This document shows positions 34,063-43,294 of a stretch of DNA of 64,000 nt, in pieces. The stretch's first letter is position 1; the number at the start of each line of letters is the position of its first letter. Source of the DNA: Micromonosporaceae bacterium KJ-029 (GTDB lineage Bacteria > Actinomycetota > Actinomycetes > Mycobacteriales > Micromonosporaceae); contig BIFP01000067.1 of NCBI GenBank assembly GCA_005402585.1, forward strand, positions 248,001 through 312,000, read 5' to 3'. The notes under the pieces were generated by a model that saw only the letters and a list, made by a program, of their open reading frames with translations, ran no database searches and had not been told where the DNA came from. A program made the translations under genes and the position numbers.

Positions 34063-35168
34063 CAAGCGTGAGGGAATGGATCGACTCGGGTCGCCACGCG
34101 GTGGCCGAGCGTTGGCACAACGCGCCACGGTGGATGCGTTGGGCCGTCATCGCGGCGGTGATCGTCTTCTTCTACGCCCTGCCGAACCGAGAGTTCTACC
34201 AGTGGCTCGGGCCGATTCCGACCACCGGGTCGAACTTCGGGCAGGTGCTCTTCACCGTCTCCATCTACGTCTTGCTGGCGGTGGGTCTGAACATCGTGGT
34301 CGGCTTCGCCGGCCTGCTCGACCTGGGCTACTTCGGCTTCTTCGCGGTCGGTGCGTACACGGTGGCGGTGCTGACCTCGCCGAGCAGCGACCTGAAGACG
34401 CTCTGGCCGTGGTTGCTCGCCCTGCCGGTGGCGCTCGTGCTGACCATGGTCTCCGGGGTGATGCTGGGTACACCGACGCTGCGCCTGCGCGGTGACTACC
34501 TGGCCATCGTGACGCTCGGTTTCGCCGAGATGATCCGGGTGGCGGCGACCGCCTCCGACTTCCTCAAGGGGCAGCGCGGCTTCAACCAGATCCCGCACCC
34601 GCCGGGCAGCTACTCCGACGGCAAGCCGATCTTCGGGGTGCTCGACCCGCGGCCGTACTACTGGCTGGTGCTCACGCTGATCATCCTGGTGGTCATCGGC
34701 GTGCGGAACCTCAACCGCAGCCGGGTCGGCCGGGCCTGGATCTCGATCCGGGAGGACGAGGACGCGGCCCAGCTGATGGGCGTGCCGACGTTCAAGTTCA
34801 AGCTCTGGGCGTTCGCCTCGGGTGCGTTCATCGGTGGCCTGGCCGGGGCGCTCTTCGCCGGCAAGCAGAACTTCGTCAGTTCGCAGAACCTCGAACTGCT
34901 CAACTCGATCATCATCCTGGCGGCGGTGATCCTCGGTGGCTCGGGCAACATCGTCGGCGCGATCGTCGGCGGTGGCCTGGTGGCGTACCTGATCGAGCGG
35001 TTCCGTGGCATCGAGTTCTTCGGCGTCGAGCTGTACGAGTACCGGTTCATGTTCTTCGGCCTGGTGCTGGTGGTCATGATGATCTTCCGGCCACAGGGCC
35101 TGATACCGAACCGACGACGAGCGGCGGAGTTCAAGGATCGTCGCAAGGAGGTGATCGTCGGTGGGTGA
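34059..35168 (+). CDS. livM: Branched-chain amino acid ABC permease LivM
   Basis: 369 residues; ATG overlaps the livH stop (ATGA). Motifs GLNIVVGFAGLLDLGYFGFFAVGAY, LRLRGDYLAIVTLGFAEMIR and SRVGRAWISIREDEDAAQLMG are diagnostic for LivM. The N-terminal ~25 residues are cytoplasmic and charged. Its 3' end contains an AAGGAGGTGA site that serves livG. Confidence 0.95.
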   Translation: MTSVREWIDSGRHAVAERWHNAPRWMRWAVIAAVIVFFYALPNREFYQWLGPIPTTGSNFGQVLFTVSIYVLLAVGLNIVVGFAGLLDLGYFGFFAVGAYTVAVLTSPSSDLKTLWPWLLALPVALVLTMVSGVMLGTPTLRLRGDYLAIVTLGFAEMIRVAATASDFLKGQRGFNQIPHPPGSYSDGKPIFGVLDPRPYYWLVLTLIILVVIGVRNLNRSRVGRAWISIREDEDAAQLMGVPTFKFKLWAFASGAFIGGLAGALFAGKQNFVSSQNLELLNSIIILAAVILGGSGNIVGAIVGGGLVAYLIERFRGIEFFGVELYEYRFMFFGLVLVVMMIFRPQGLIPNRRRAAEFKDRRKEVIVGG

Positions 35169-36012
35169 GACCGTGCAGAAGCCGACCGTTCCGGAGCAGG
35201 CCGGCGCCCCGGCGGTGGAGTCCACCGCCGGTGACCGGGAGCCACTGCTGGAGGTCGACCACGTCACGCTGCGCTTCGGCGGCGTGGTGGCCCTCAACGA
35301 CGTGGACTTCACCCTCTACAAGGGGGAGATCCTCGGTCTGATCGGCCCGAACGGCGCCGGCAAGACCACCTGCTTCAACGCGATGACCGGGATCTACCAG
35401 CCCTCCGAGGGCGAGATCCGGTTCCGCGGAGAGCGGATCACCGGCAAGAAGAAGCACCACATCACCAAGATGGGCATGGCGCGGACGTTCCAGAACATCC
35501 GCCTGTTCCCGGAGATGACCGCGCTGGAGAACATCCAGGTGGGCGCGGACGCGCACCACAAGACCAGCGTCATCTCCGCCCTGTTCCGGCTGCCCCGGCA
35601 CCGGCGCGAGGAGCGCGACGGGATCGAGAAGGCCGAACGGCTGCTGGACTTCGTCGGCATCTCCGGCCGGATGCACGACGCCGCGCGCAACCTCTCCTAT
35701 GGCGAACAGCGCCGGCTGGAGATCGCGCGGGCGCTCGCCACCGACCCGGTACTGCTCTGCCTGGACGAGCCGGCCGCCGGCTTCAACCCGGCGGAAAAGG
35801 AGGAGCTGCTCCAGCTCATCCGCAAGATTCGGGACCAGGGCATCACCGTGCTGCTGATCGAGCACGACATGCGTCTGGTCATGGGCGTGACCGACCGGAT
35901 CGTGGTGCTGGAGTTCGGAAAGAAGATCGCTGAAGGACTCCCCGCCGAGGTGCGGGAGGACCACCGGGTGATCGCGGCCTACCTGGGGGTGCCGGATGAC
36001 GACGTTGCTTGA
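35161..36012 (+). CDS. livG: Branched-chain amino acid ABC ATPase LivG
   Basis: 283 residues; GTG overlaps the livM stop, with a near-perfect ribosome site AAGGAGGTGA at 35145-35154. Walker A GPNGAGKTT, signature LSYGEQRRLEIARAL, Walker B VLLCLDEPAAGFN, and the LivG-specific MGMARTFQNIRLFPEMT. The N-terminal ~25 residues extend beyond the usual start, which may be a local addition. Confidence 0.95.
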   Translation: MGETVQKPTVPEQAGAPAVESTAGDREPLLEVDHVTLRFGGVVALNDVDFTLYKGEILGLIGPNGAGKTTCFNAMTGIYQPSEGEIRFRGERITGKKKHHITKMGMARTFQNIRLFPEMTALENIQVGADAHHKTSVISALFRLPRHRREERDGIEKAERLLDFVGISGRMHDAARNLSYGEQRRLEIARALATDPVLLCLDEPAAGFNPAEKEELLQLIRKIRDQGITVLLIEHDMRLVMGVTDRIVVLEFGKKIAEGLPAEVREDHRVIAAYLGVPDDDVA

Positions 36013-36712
36013 GATCGAAGACGTCAGTCTGCTCTACGGGCGGATCAAGGCGCTGCACGGGATCAGCCTGACCGTGAACGAGGGCGAGATCGTGGCCCTG
36101 ATCGGCGCCAACGGCGCCGGCAAGTCCACCACGATGCGGGCCATCTCGGGTATCCGCCCGGTCGCCTCCGGCCGGATCCGGTTCAACGGTGAGGACATCA
36201 CCAAGCTCCGGGCCGACCTGCGGGTGCGGCGCGGGCTCTGCCAGGCACCCGAGGGCCGGGGCATCTTCCCCGGCATGACGGTGCTGGAGAACCTGGACAT
36301 GGGTGCCTACACCCGGCGTGACCGCGCCGAGGTGGGCAAGGACCTGGCCAAGGTGTTGGACCTCTTCCCTCGGCTGGCGGAACGGCGTAAGCAGGTCGGC
36401 GGAACGCTCTCCGGCGGCGAGCAGCAGATGCTGGCCGTGGGTCGGGCGTTGATGAGCCGGCCCAAGCTGCTGCTGCTCGACGAGCCCTCGATGGGTCTGG
36501 CGCCGATGCTGATCCAGCAGATCTTCAGCATCATCACGGAGATCAACGAGCAGGGCACCACGATTCTGCTGGTGGAGCAGAACGCGCAGCAGGCCCTCGC
36601 TCGGGCGCACCGCGCGTACGTGCTGGAGACGGGCCGGATCGTCAAGGAAGGCACCGGCAGCGAACTGCTGCACGACCCGGCGGTCAAAGAGGCCTACCTC
36701 GGCGTGGCCTGA
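35996..36712 (+). CDS. livF: Branched-chain amino acid ABC ATPase LivF
   Basis: 238 residues; ATG lies 17 bases inside livG. Walker A GANGAGKSTT, signature LSGGEQQMLAVGRAL, Walker B LLLLDEPSMGLAPML, and LCQAPEGRGIFPGMTVLENL, typical for LivF. Second ATPase of the heterodimer. The next transporter starts 32 bases after its stop with no terminator between, so the two systems may share a transcript. Confidence 0.95.
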   Translation: MTTLLEIEDVSLLYGRIKALHGISLTVNEGEIVALIGANGAGKSTTMRAISGIRPVASGRIRFNGEDITKLRADLRVRRGLCQAPEGRGIFPGMTVLENLDMGAYTRRDRAEVGKDLAKVLDLFPRLAERRKQVGGTLSGGEQQMLAVGRALMSRPKLLLLDEPSMGLAPMLIQQIFSIITEINEQGTTILLVEQNAQQALARAHRAYVLETGRIVKEGTGSELLHDPAVKEAYLGVA

Positions 36713-36744
36713 CCGGCTGCTACCCCTCATCCAAGGAGTACGAC

Positions 36745-37650
36745 ATGTTCAATCTCAACAGCCGCCGACGGGCCGCTATCGGGGTGGCCGGCGCTGCGCT
36801 GCTCACCCTGTCGCTGGCCGCCTGCGGCGAGAAGGAAGGCGACGAGCAGCCCGGTGGCGGCCCGTCCGTGACCGCCTCGGCGGATGAGGCGCTGGCGGCG
36901 AAGGTGCCCGACGCGATCAAGGCGGACGGCAAGATCGTGGTCGGCAGCGACACGTCCTACGCCCCGGCGGAGTTCCTCGACAACGACGGCAAGACGGCCA
37001 TCGGGTTCGACATCGACCTGTTCTCCGCGGTCGCCGCGAAGCTCGGGCTCGAGGCGGAGTTCGTCTCCGCGGACTTCGGTGCCATCATCACCGGCGTGAA
37101 CTCGGGCAAGTACGAGGTCGGCGTCTCGTCGTTCACCATCAACGACGACCGCAAGGTCCAGGCCAACATGGTCAGCTACTACCAGGTCGGCACCCAGTGG
37201 GTGACCAAGAAGGGCAACCCGGCCGGCGTCACGCTGGACGACGCCTGCGGCAAGAAGGTCGCCGTCCAGAAGGATACCGTCCAGGTCGACGACATCGAAG
37301 CGCGGTCGAAGGCATGCACCGACGCCGGCAAGCCGGAGATCACCATCGAGCAGTTCCCGGGCCAGGACGCGGCGACCGCCGCCGTGATGTCGGGCAAGGA
37401 CGACGCCATGCTCGCCGACTACCCGGTCGGCGTGTACGCCGTCACCCAGTCCGAGGGGCAGCTGGAACTGCTCGACAAGATGTACGAGGCGGCCCCGTAC
37501 GGCTATGTGGTGGCCAAGGACCAGACGGCGTTCGCCGAGGCGATCCGGGACGCGACCAAGGCCCTGATCACCGACGGGACGTACCAGACCATCCTCGACA
37601 AGTGGAAGGTTGGGGACGGCGCGATCACGGATCCCGCGATCAACCCGTAA
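36745..37650 (+). CDS. Polar amino acid ABC transporter, substrate-binding lipoprotein
   Basis: 301 residues from ATG with AAGGAG 7 bases upstream. Lipobox LAAC at about residue 27. Family 3 binding protein: KIVVGSDTSYAPAEFLDNDGKTAIGFDIDLFSAVA is represented by GSDTSYAPAEF and GFDIDLFSAVAAKLG; then FGAIITGVNSGKYEVGVSSF and AVMSGKDDAMLADYPVGVYA. Ligand probably a polar amino acid such as glutamine, glutamate, histidine or arginine; not decidable. Confidence 0.92.
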   Translation: MFNLNSRRRAAIGVAGAALLTLSLAACGEKEGDEQPGGGPSVTASADEALAAKVPDAIKADGKIVVGSDTSYAPAEFLDNDGKTAIGFDIDLFSAVAAKLGLEAEFVSADFGAIITGVNSGKYEVGVSSFTINDDRKVQANMVSYYQVGTQWVTKKGNPAGVTLDDACGKKVAVQKDTVQVDDIEARSKACTDAGKPEITIEQFPGQDAATAAVMSGKDDAMLADYPVGVYAVTQSEGQLELLDKMYEAAPYGYVVAKDQTAFAEAIRDATKALITDGTYQTILDKWKVGDGAITDPAINP

Positions 37651-37656
37651 CACGAC

Positions 37657-38637
37657 ATGACAACCGACCAAGCGACAACCGAACGGGCGCGGCCGGAGCC
37701 AATCCGTGCCGTGCCCGTCCGGCATCCGGGGCGTTGGATCACGGTGGCCGTGCTGGCCGTCCTGGCCGCGATGTTCATCCACCTGCTGGTGACCAACGAG
37801 GCCTTCAACTGGTCCTTCATGGTGGATCGGATGTTCCGTCCGCCGATCATCGAGGGCCTGCTGCGCGGAACCGTACTGATGACCGTCACCGCGATGGTGA
37901 TCGGTGTCACCCTCGGTGTGGTGATCGCGGTGATGCGCCTGTCGGAGAATCCGATCCTGCGCGGCGTGGCCTGGCTCTACACCTGGTTCTTCCGGGCGGT
38001 GCCCCGGCTGGTGTTGCTGGCCGTCTTCGGCAACATCGGCATCCTGTGGAGCCGGATCGAGTTCGGGGTGCCGTTCGACACCCAGCTGGGCCAACTGTTC
38101 GGCATCGACAACCTGCAACTGCGGTTGTTCGGGTTCTCCTCTCGGGACATCCTCACCGGGTTCATGGCCGGCCTGCTGGGGCTGGCCCTGTCCGAGGCCG
38201 CGTACATGGCGGAGATCGTCCGGGCCGGCATCCAGTCGGTGGACCAGGGCCAGACCGAGGCGGCCCAGGCCCTGGGCATGAGCCGGGGCCAGTTGCTGCG
38301 CCGGGTGGTGCTGCCGCAGGCGATGCGCGTGATCATCCCACCGACCGGCAACGAGACCATCGCGATGCTCAAGGACACCTCGCTGCTGTTGTACGTGCCG
38401 GTGAGCGTCGAGCTGTTCTTCCAGCTCGACGCGGTCGGCAAGCGGACGTTCCAGATCTTTCCGATGTACGTCGCGGCCTGCCTGTGGTACCTGTTCCTGA
38501 CCAGCATCCTGCTGGTCGGGCAGTATTTCCTGGAGCGGCACTTCGGCAAGGGGTACGGGACGGCCGGTCGTGCCCGCCTGCGTCTCCGCGGCATGGCCGC
38601 GGAGGCCGGCGGTAACCCGGGAGAGGTGAAGCCGTGA
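37657..38637 (+). CDS. Polar amino acid ABC transporter permease
   Basis: 326 residues; ATG 6 bases after the previous stop. About five to six helices; the HisMQ-type loop AEIVRAGIQSVDQGQTEAAQALGMSRGQ precedes VLPQAMRVIIPPTGNETIAMLKDTSLL, both diagnostic and quoted here in short parts (QTEAAQALGMS, PPTGNETIAMLKDTSL). A single permease gene implies a homodimeric channel. Stop overlaps the ATPase start. Confidence 0.93.
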   Translation: MTTDQATTERARPEPIRAVPVRHPGRWITVAVLAVLAAMFIHLLVTNEAFNWSFMVDRMFRPPIIEGLLRGTVLMTVTAMVIGVTLGVVIAVMRLSENPILRGVAWLYTWFFRAVPRLVLLAVFGNIGILWSRIEFGVPFDTQLGQLFGIDNLQLRLFGFSSRDILTGFMAGLLGLALSEAAYMAEIVRAGIQSVDQGQTEAAQALGMSRGQLLRRVVLPQAMRVIIPPTGNETIAMLKDTSLLLYVPVSVELFFQLDAVGKRTFQIFPMYVAACLWYLFLTSILLVGQYFLERHFGKGYGTAGRARLRLRGMAAEAGGNPGEVKP

Positions 38638-39443
38638 CCGAGTTGGCCATTCCCGGCCAGGCGGGTGCACCGGCGGCGGAGTCCGACCTGATGGTCCGGG
38701 CCGAGCAGGTGCACAAGTCGTTCGGCTCGATCGAGGTGCTCAAGGGCATCGACCTGGAGGTACGCCCGGGGGAGGTCGCTTGCCTGCTCGGCCCCTCCGG
38801 CTCGGGCAAGTCGACGTTCCTGCGCTGCATCAACCACCTTGAGAAGATCAACGCCGGCCGGATCTGGGTGGACGGCGAGCTGATCGGCTACCGGGAGCGC
38901 GGCGGCAAGCTGCACGAGATGCGGGAGAAGGAGGTCGCCGCCCAGCGCCGCTCCATCGGCATGGTGTTCCAGCGGTTCAACCTGTTCCCGCACAAGACCG
39001 CCCTGGAGAACGTCACCGAGGCGCCGCTGCTGGTGCGCAAGGAGAAGCGGGCCGAGGTCCGGGACCGGGCGGCGGCGCTGCTGGAACGCGTCGGCCTGGG
39101 CGACCGGCTGCACAGCTACCCGAGCCAGCTCTCCGGCGGGCAGCAGCAGCGGGTGGCCATCGCCCGGGCGTTGGCCATGCAGCCCAAGCTGATGCTCTTC
39201 GACGAGCCCACCAGCGCGCTCGACCCGGAACTGGTCGGCGAGGTGCTGGACGTGATGAAGGACCTGGCCCGCGACGGCATGACGATGATCGTGGTCACCC
39301 ACGAGATCGGCTTCGCCCGGGAGGTGGGCGACTCGCTGGTCTTCATGGACGGCGGCGTGGTGGTCGAGCGGGGCAACCCGCGCGAGGTGATCGCCGACCC
39401 GAAGCACGAACGCACCAAGGCGTTCCTGGCCAAGGTGCTCTGA
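38634..39443 (+). CDS. Polar amino acid ABC transporter ATPase
   Basis: 269 residues; GTG overlaps the permease stop (GTGA). Walker A GPSGSGKST, Q-loop VFQRFNLFPHKTALENV, signature LSGGQQQRVAIARAL, Walker B LMLFDEPTSALDPE and switch His in VVTHEIGFAREV: GlnQ/HisP family. N-terminal ~25 residues are an extra Ala/Pro-rich stretch, similar in wording to that of LivG (QAGAPA), probably by chance of composition. A strong terminator follows. Confidence 0.94.
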   Translation: MTELAIPGQAGAPAAESDLMVRAEQVHKSFGSIEVLKGIDLEVRPGEVACLLGPSGSGKSTFLRCINHLEKINAGRIWVDGELIGYRERGGKLHEMREKEVAAQRRSIGMVFQRFNLFPHKTALENVTEAPLLVRKEKRAEVRDRAAALLERVGLGDRLHSYPSQLSGGQQQRVAIARALAMQPKLMLFDEPTSALDPELVGEVLDVMKDLARDGMTMIVVTHEIGFAREVGDSLVFMDGGVVVERGNPREVIADPKHERTKAFLAKVL

Positions 39444-39487
39444 TCATCGGCGCCGGCCCGCCTCGATCGGTGGGTCGGATCACGCAC

Positions 39488-39523
39488 CGGCGGCCGGCCG
39501 GACCGACGCCCGGCCGGCCGCCG
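39488..39523 (+). terminator. 14-bp hairpin ending the transporter operon
   Basis: CGGCGGCCGGCCGG pairs perfectly with CCGGCCGGCCGCCG around an 8-base loop, 44 bases after the ATPase stop. No T-run. Confidence 0.7.
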
Positions 39524-39586
39524 TCCGTCGCCGGCTCCGATCCGGTGGCGCCGAGGTTCGCTGTCTTCGCGAGGCGGCGGCCGGCG

Positions 39587-39609
39587 ATGTCGGCGGTACG
39601 GGCTAGAGT
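39587..39609 (+). promoter_or_regulatory. PafBC (RecA-NDp type) DNA-damage promoter of polA
   Basis: ATGTCGGCG, exactly 8 bases, then TAGAGT (39604-39609). This matches the actinobacterial RecA-independent damage promoter TTGTCRGTG-N8-TANNNT at 7 of 9 upstream positions plus the full -10. The GTG start lies 7 bases after the -10, so the mRNA begins at or next to the start codon. The same arrangement precedes uvrB. Confidence 0.65.
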
Positions 39610-39616
39610 CGCTGCC

Positions 39617-42316
39617 GTGACAGCTACGACGCCGCGCCTGCTTCTCGTCGACGGACACTCCCTGGCATACCGGGCCTTCTTCGCCCTGCCGGTGGAAAAC
39701 TTCTCCACCACGACCGGGCAGCCGACCAACGCGGTGTACGGCTTCACCTCGATGCTGATCAACGTGCTGCGCGACGAGCAGCCGACCCACATCGTCGTCG
39801 CCTTCGACGTCTCCCGCCGCTCCTTCCGCACCGACAGGTACGCCGAGTACAAGGCCGGCCGCAGCGAGACCCCGACCGACTTCAAGGGCCAGGTCAGCCT
39901 GGTCAAGGAGGTCCTGGCCGCGTTGCGCGTCCCGGTGGTGGAGAAGGAGGGCTACGAGGCCGACGACGTCATCGCCACCCTGGCCTGCCAGGCCCGCGAC
40001 CAGGGCATGCCGGTGCTGATCTGCACCGGCGACCGGGACGCCTTCCAACTTGTCGGCGAGCAGGTCACCGTGCTCTACCCGCGCAAGGGCGTCTCCGACC
40101 TGGCCCGGATGGACCCGGCCGCGGTCGAGGCCAAGTACGGTGTCGGCCCCGAGCGCTATCGCGACCTGGCCGCGCTCGTCGGCGAGACCAGCGACAACCT
40201 GCCCGGTGTCCCCGGTGTCGGCCCGAAGACCGCGGCCAAGTGGATCAACACCTACGGCGGGGTGGAGGGCGTCATCGCCCGCGCCGACGAGATCAAGGGC
40301 AAGGCCGGCGACAGCCTGCGCGAGCGGCTGGCCGACGTGATCCGCAACTACGAGATCAACTGTCTGGTCTCCGACCTGGAGCTGCCGATCCACCCCGACG
40401 ACGCCCGCTGGCAGGGGTGGGACCGCGAGGCCGTCCACCAGGTCTTCGACACCCTCCAGTTCCGCATTCTGCGGGATCGGCTCTACCAGTACCTGGAGGC
40501 GGTGGAGCCGGAGGCCGAGGCGGGCTTCGACCTGACCGGCGAGGTGCTCGCCGCACCGGATGCGCTGGTCGGTTGGCTGGCCACGCACGCCCAGGCGGGC
40601 ACCCCGGTCGGCGTCGCGGTCAAGCTCGACACCGGCCCCAACCGACGGCACACCGCCACCGTCACCGGCATGGCCCTGGCCACCGCCGACGGTGCGGCGG
40701 CCTGGTTCGACCCGAGCGGGCTGGCCGAGGCCGACGAGGCGGCCCTGGCGGGTTGGCTGGCCGACGAGACCCGCCCCAAGGTGCTGCACGACAGCAAGCC
40801 CGCGGTGCTCGCCTTCGCCGCGCACGGCTGGTCCCTGGCCGGCATCGCCCGGGACACCCAGATCGCGGCCTACCTGGCCCGCCCCGACCAGCGTTCCTAC
40901 GACCTGACCGACCTGGCGCTGCGCTACCTGCACCGGGAGCTGCGCGTCGACGCGCCGGACGACGGCCAGTTGACGCTGGACGGGCTCGGCGGCGAGGGCG
41001 AGGCCGAGCAGAACCTCATGCTGCACGCCCGGGCCACCCTCGACCTCGCCGACGCGATCGACGCGGAGCTGTCCCGCGACGGGGAGCAGTCGGCTCGGCT
41101 GATGGCCGGGGTCGAGCTGCCGCTGATGCGGGTGCTGGCGAGCATGGAGCGCACCGGCATCGCCGCCGACACCGAGTACCTGTCCGAGCTGGAGGCGCAC
41201 TTCGCGGCCGAGGTGAAGGCCGCCGCCCAGGGCGCGTACGCGGCCGTCGGGCGGGAGTTCAACCTCGGCTCGCCCAAGCAGCTGCAGGAGATCCTCTTCG
41301 GCGAGCTGAACCTGCCCAAGACGAAGCGGATCAAGACGGGCTACACCACCGACGCCGACGCGTTGCAGTGGCTCTACGCGCAGAACCCGCACCCGGTGCT
41401 GGCCCACCTGCTGCGCCACCGCGACGTGGCCAAGCTCAAGTCGACCGTGGACGGCCTGCTCAAGTCGGTCTCCGACGACGGGCGCATCCACACCACCTTC
41501 AACCAGACGGTGGCCGCCACCGGCCGGCTCTCGTCCACCGAGCCCAACCTGCAGAACATCCCGATCCGCACGGAGGAAGGGCGGCGGATCCGCCGCGCCT
41601 TCGTCGTGGGGGAGGGGTACGAATGCCTGCTCACCGCCGACTACAGCCAGATCGAGATGCGGATCATGGCGCACCTGTCGGCGGACGACGCGCTGATCGA
41701 GGCGTTCAACTCCGGCGCCGACTTCCACGCGGCGACCGCCTCGTCGGTCTTCGCGGTCCCGGTCGCCGAGGTCACCCCGGACCAGCGGCGCAAGATCAAG
41801 GCAATGAACTACGGCCTGGCGTACGGGCTGAGCGCCTTCGGCCTGTCCCAGCAGCTCGGCATCAGCGCCGAGGAGGCGCGTGGGCTGATGGAGAACTACT
41901 TCGCCGGCTTCGGCGGCGTCCGGGACTACCTCCAGGAGGTCGTCGCCCGGGCCCGCCAGGACGGCTACACCTCCACCATCCTCGGCCGCCGGCGCTACCT
42001 GCCCGACCTGGTCAGCGACAACCGGCAGCGGCGGGAGATGGCCGAGCGGATGGCGCTCAACGCCCCGATCCAGGGCTCCGCGGCGGACATCATCAAGGTC
42101 GCCATGCTGCACGTCGACACGGCGCTGCGCGACTCCGGGCTGCGCTCCCGGATGCTGCTGCAGGTCCACGACGAGTTGGTGTTCGAGGTGGCGCCGGGAG
42201 AGCGGGCGACGCTGGAGGAACTGGTGCGGCGCGAGATGGGCGGGGCGTACCCGCTGTCGGTGCCGCTGGAGGTGTCGGTCGGCGAGGGGCGGGACTGGAA
42301 CAGCGCCGACCACTGA
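39617..42316 (+). CDS. polA: DNA polymerase I
   Basis: 899 residues from GTG. I chose this start because a -10 (TAGAGT) ends 7 bases earlier, pointing to a leaderless mRNA; an upstream ATG at 39587 would lie inside the promoter. Domains: 5'-3' exonuclease/flap nuclease (residues 1-~290; LLLVDGHSLAYRAFFALP, YEADDVIATLA, GDRDAFQL, GVGPKTAAKW), an inactive 3'-5' exonuclease-like domain (~300-500) lacking its acidic residues as in mycobacteria, and the polymerase (DYSQIEMRIMAH near 674, KAMNYGLAYGLSAFG near 728, LQVHDELVFEV near 848). Tyr rather than Phe in NYG lowers discrimination against dideoxynucleotides. Okazaki processing and excision repair. Confidence 0.97.
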   Translation: MTATTPRLLLVDGHSLAYRAFFALPVENFSTTTGQPTNAVYGFTSMLINVLRDEQPTHIVVAFDVSRRSFRTDRYAEYKAGRSETPTDFKGQVSLVKEVLAALRVPVVEKEGYEADDVIATLACQARDQGMPVLICTGDRDAFQLVGEQVTVLYPRKGVSDLARMDPAAVEAKYGVGPERYRDLAALVGETSDNLPGVPGVGPKTAAKWINTYGGVEGVIARADEIKGKAGDSLRERLADVIRNYEINCLVSDLELPIHPDDARWQGWDREAVHQVFDTLQFRILRDRLYQYLEAVEPEAEAGFDLTGEVLAAPDALVGWLATHAQAGTPVGVAVKLDTGPNRRHTATVTGMALATADGAAAWFDPSGLAEADEAALAGWLADETRPKVLHDSKPAVLAFAAHGWSLAGIARDTQIAAYLARPDQRSYDLTDLALRYLHRELRVDAPDDGQLTLDGLGGEGEAEQNLMLHARATLDLADAIDAELSRDGEQSARLMAGVELPLMRVLASMERTGIAADTEYLSELEAHFAAEVKAAAQGAYAAVGREFNLGSPKQLQEILFGELNLPKTKRIKTGYTTDADALQWLYAQNPHPVLAHLLRHRDVAKLKSTVDGLLKSVSDDGRIHTTFNQTVAATGRLSSTEPNLQNIPIRTEEGRRIRRAFVVGEGYECLLTADYSQIEMRIMAHLSADDALIEAFNSGADFHAATASSVFAVPVAEVTPDQRRKIKAMNYGLAYGLSAFGLSQQLGISAEEARGLMENYFAGFGGVRDYLQEVVARARQDGYTSTILGRRRYLPDLVSDNRQRREMAERMALNAPIQGSAADIIKVAMLHVDTALRDSGLRSRMLLQVHDELVFEVAPGERATLEELVRREMGGAYPLSVPLEVSVGEGRDWNSADH

Positions 42317-42340
42317 TTCCCTCGCTGCGGATTCGGTGGG

Positions 42341-42414
42341 GGTTTTCCGGGCAGCCCACCCCGCTCCGGGCGGTCAGGCTTGATCCCTCCGCGGGGCGGG
42401 CTGCCCGGAAAACC
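42341..42414. terminator. 24-bp hairpin after polA
   Basis: GGTTTTCCGGGCAGCCC-A-CCCCGC pairs with GCGGGG-C-GGGCTGCCCGGAAAACC, one mismatch, loop 26 bases, starting 24 bases after the stop. As the right arm carries AAAACC, the minus-strand reading ends in TTTT, so it can serve polA and the convergent DUF3140 gene. Confidence 0.8.
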
Positions 42415-42543
42415 TGACGTGGTCCGGGTGGTGTGCGGGCTAGGGGTCCGCGCGGTGATGCTCGGATCAGTGGGCTGACTCGGATCAGTCGGGTGATCCG
42501 GATGGTGGAGGCGTCGGGTTACTTGCGGGCCGGGTCGCCGGGA

Positions 42544-42975
42544 TCAGCGTGTCGGTCCCCGGCGTTCCGTCGGTGGGGCGCCGTGGCGCTCGAGGGCCTT
42601 CCGGGACGGACCGCCGGGCGGTGGCAGCGGGGCCTTGACGGGGTCGTGGCCCCAGTTCATCAGGGAGTAGCGCCACCGGGTGTCGCGTACGTCGCCGCTC
42701 GGGCGCTGTGCCATGTGCCGGTGCACGTAGCCGATGACCTTGCGCATGTGCTTGTAGTCGGCGGCCGTGAGCTGTTCCCGCTTGCGGCGGAGCAGTTCGA
42801 CGATCTTCCGGCCGGACTCGTGGCCGACGGACTCACCGCCCTCGGTGCCCTTCTTCTGCCAGCCGACGTGCTTGGACTCCGGGGACTCCAGCCACTCCTG
42901 GAGTTCGGCGGGCTTCATGTTCACCGCCTCGGTGAACTCCTGGTAGGTCTGCTGCGGATCGTCACTTCGGCTCAT
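42544..42975 (-). CDS. DUF3140 family protein
   Basis: 143 residues from ATG. The core QQTYQEFTEAVNMKPAEL...WLESPESKHVGWQKK and SVGHESGRKIVELLRRKREQLTAADYKHMRKVIGYVHRHMAQRP match the DUF3140 family of small soluble proteins of unknown function (given here as the short motifs YQEFTEAVNMKPAELQEWL, GHESGRKIVELLRRK and MRKVIGYVHRHMAQRP). The C-terminal ~30 residues are Pro/Arg-rich and disordered. It overlaps the DUF2945 gene by 14 bases; the pair is probably one operon. Confidence 0.85.
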   Translation of the reverse strand: MSRSDDPQQTYQEFTEAVNMKPAELQEWLESPESKHVGWQKKGTEGGESVGHESGRKIVELLRRKREQLTAADYKHMRKVIGYVHRHMAQRPSGDVRDTRWRYSLMNWGHDPVKAPLPPPGGPSRKALERHGAPPTERRGPTR

Positions 42976-43183
42976 GACGCAGCACCTCCGGCCGGTGCGC
43001 GACGTCCCGGCCCGAGTCGTCGTTGCGGATGCGGTACTGCGGGGCCTCCGGTGACGCGTTCACGGTGTGTCCGCGTACGTGTGTGCGTTCGGTCAGTTTC
43101 TCCCGCACGATGCCGTACGCCCGGCCGCTGTGGCTGGCCCAGGAGACGTGATCGCCCCGGCGGAACTCTCTCTGCTCGGCCAT
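42962..43183 (-). CDS. DUF2945 (HVA1/TUDOR-like) small protein
   Basis: 73 residues from ATG (MAEQREFRRGDHVSWASHSG); an upstream in-frame extension has low-quality composition. FRRGDHVSWASHSGRAYGIV, VREKLTERT and NASPEAPQYRIRNDDSGRDVAHRP are typical of the hypervirulence-associated TUDOR-like domain, a small SH3-like barrel that may bind nucleic acid or protein. Its end overlaps the DUF3140 start. Confidence 0.85.
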   Translation of the reverse strand: MAEQREFRRGDHVSWASHSGRAYGIVREKLTERTHVRGHTVNASPEAPQYRIRNDDSGRDVAHRPEVLRHEPK

Positions 43184-43294
43184 GCCGGCGGGTACCCGAG
43201 GGTGGTCGGCCGGAAACGCCGCCGTGCCGCGCCGATCCGTTCCAGTCGTCCGGGGGCGCGGCACGGCGGTGGTGAGCCGGCTCAGGTCAGCAGG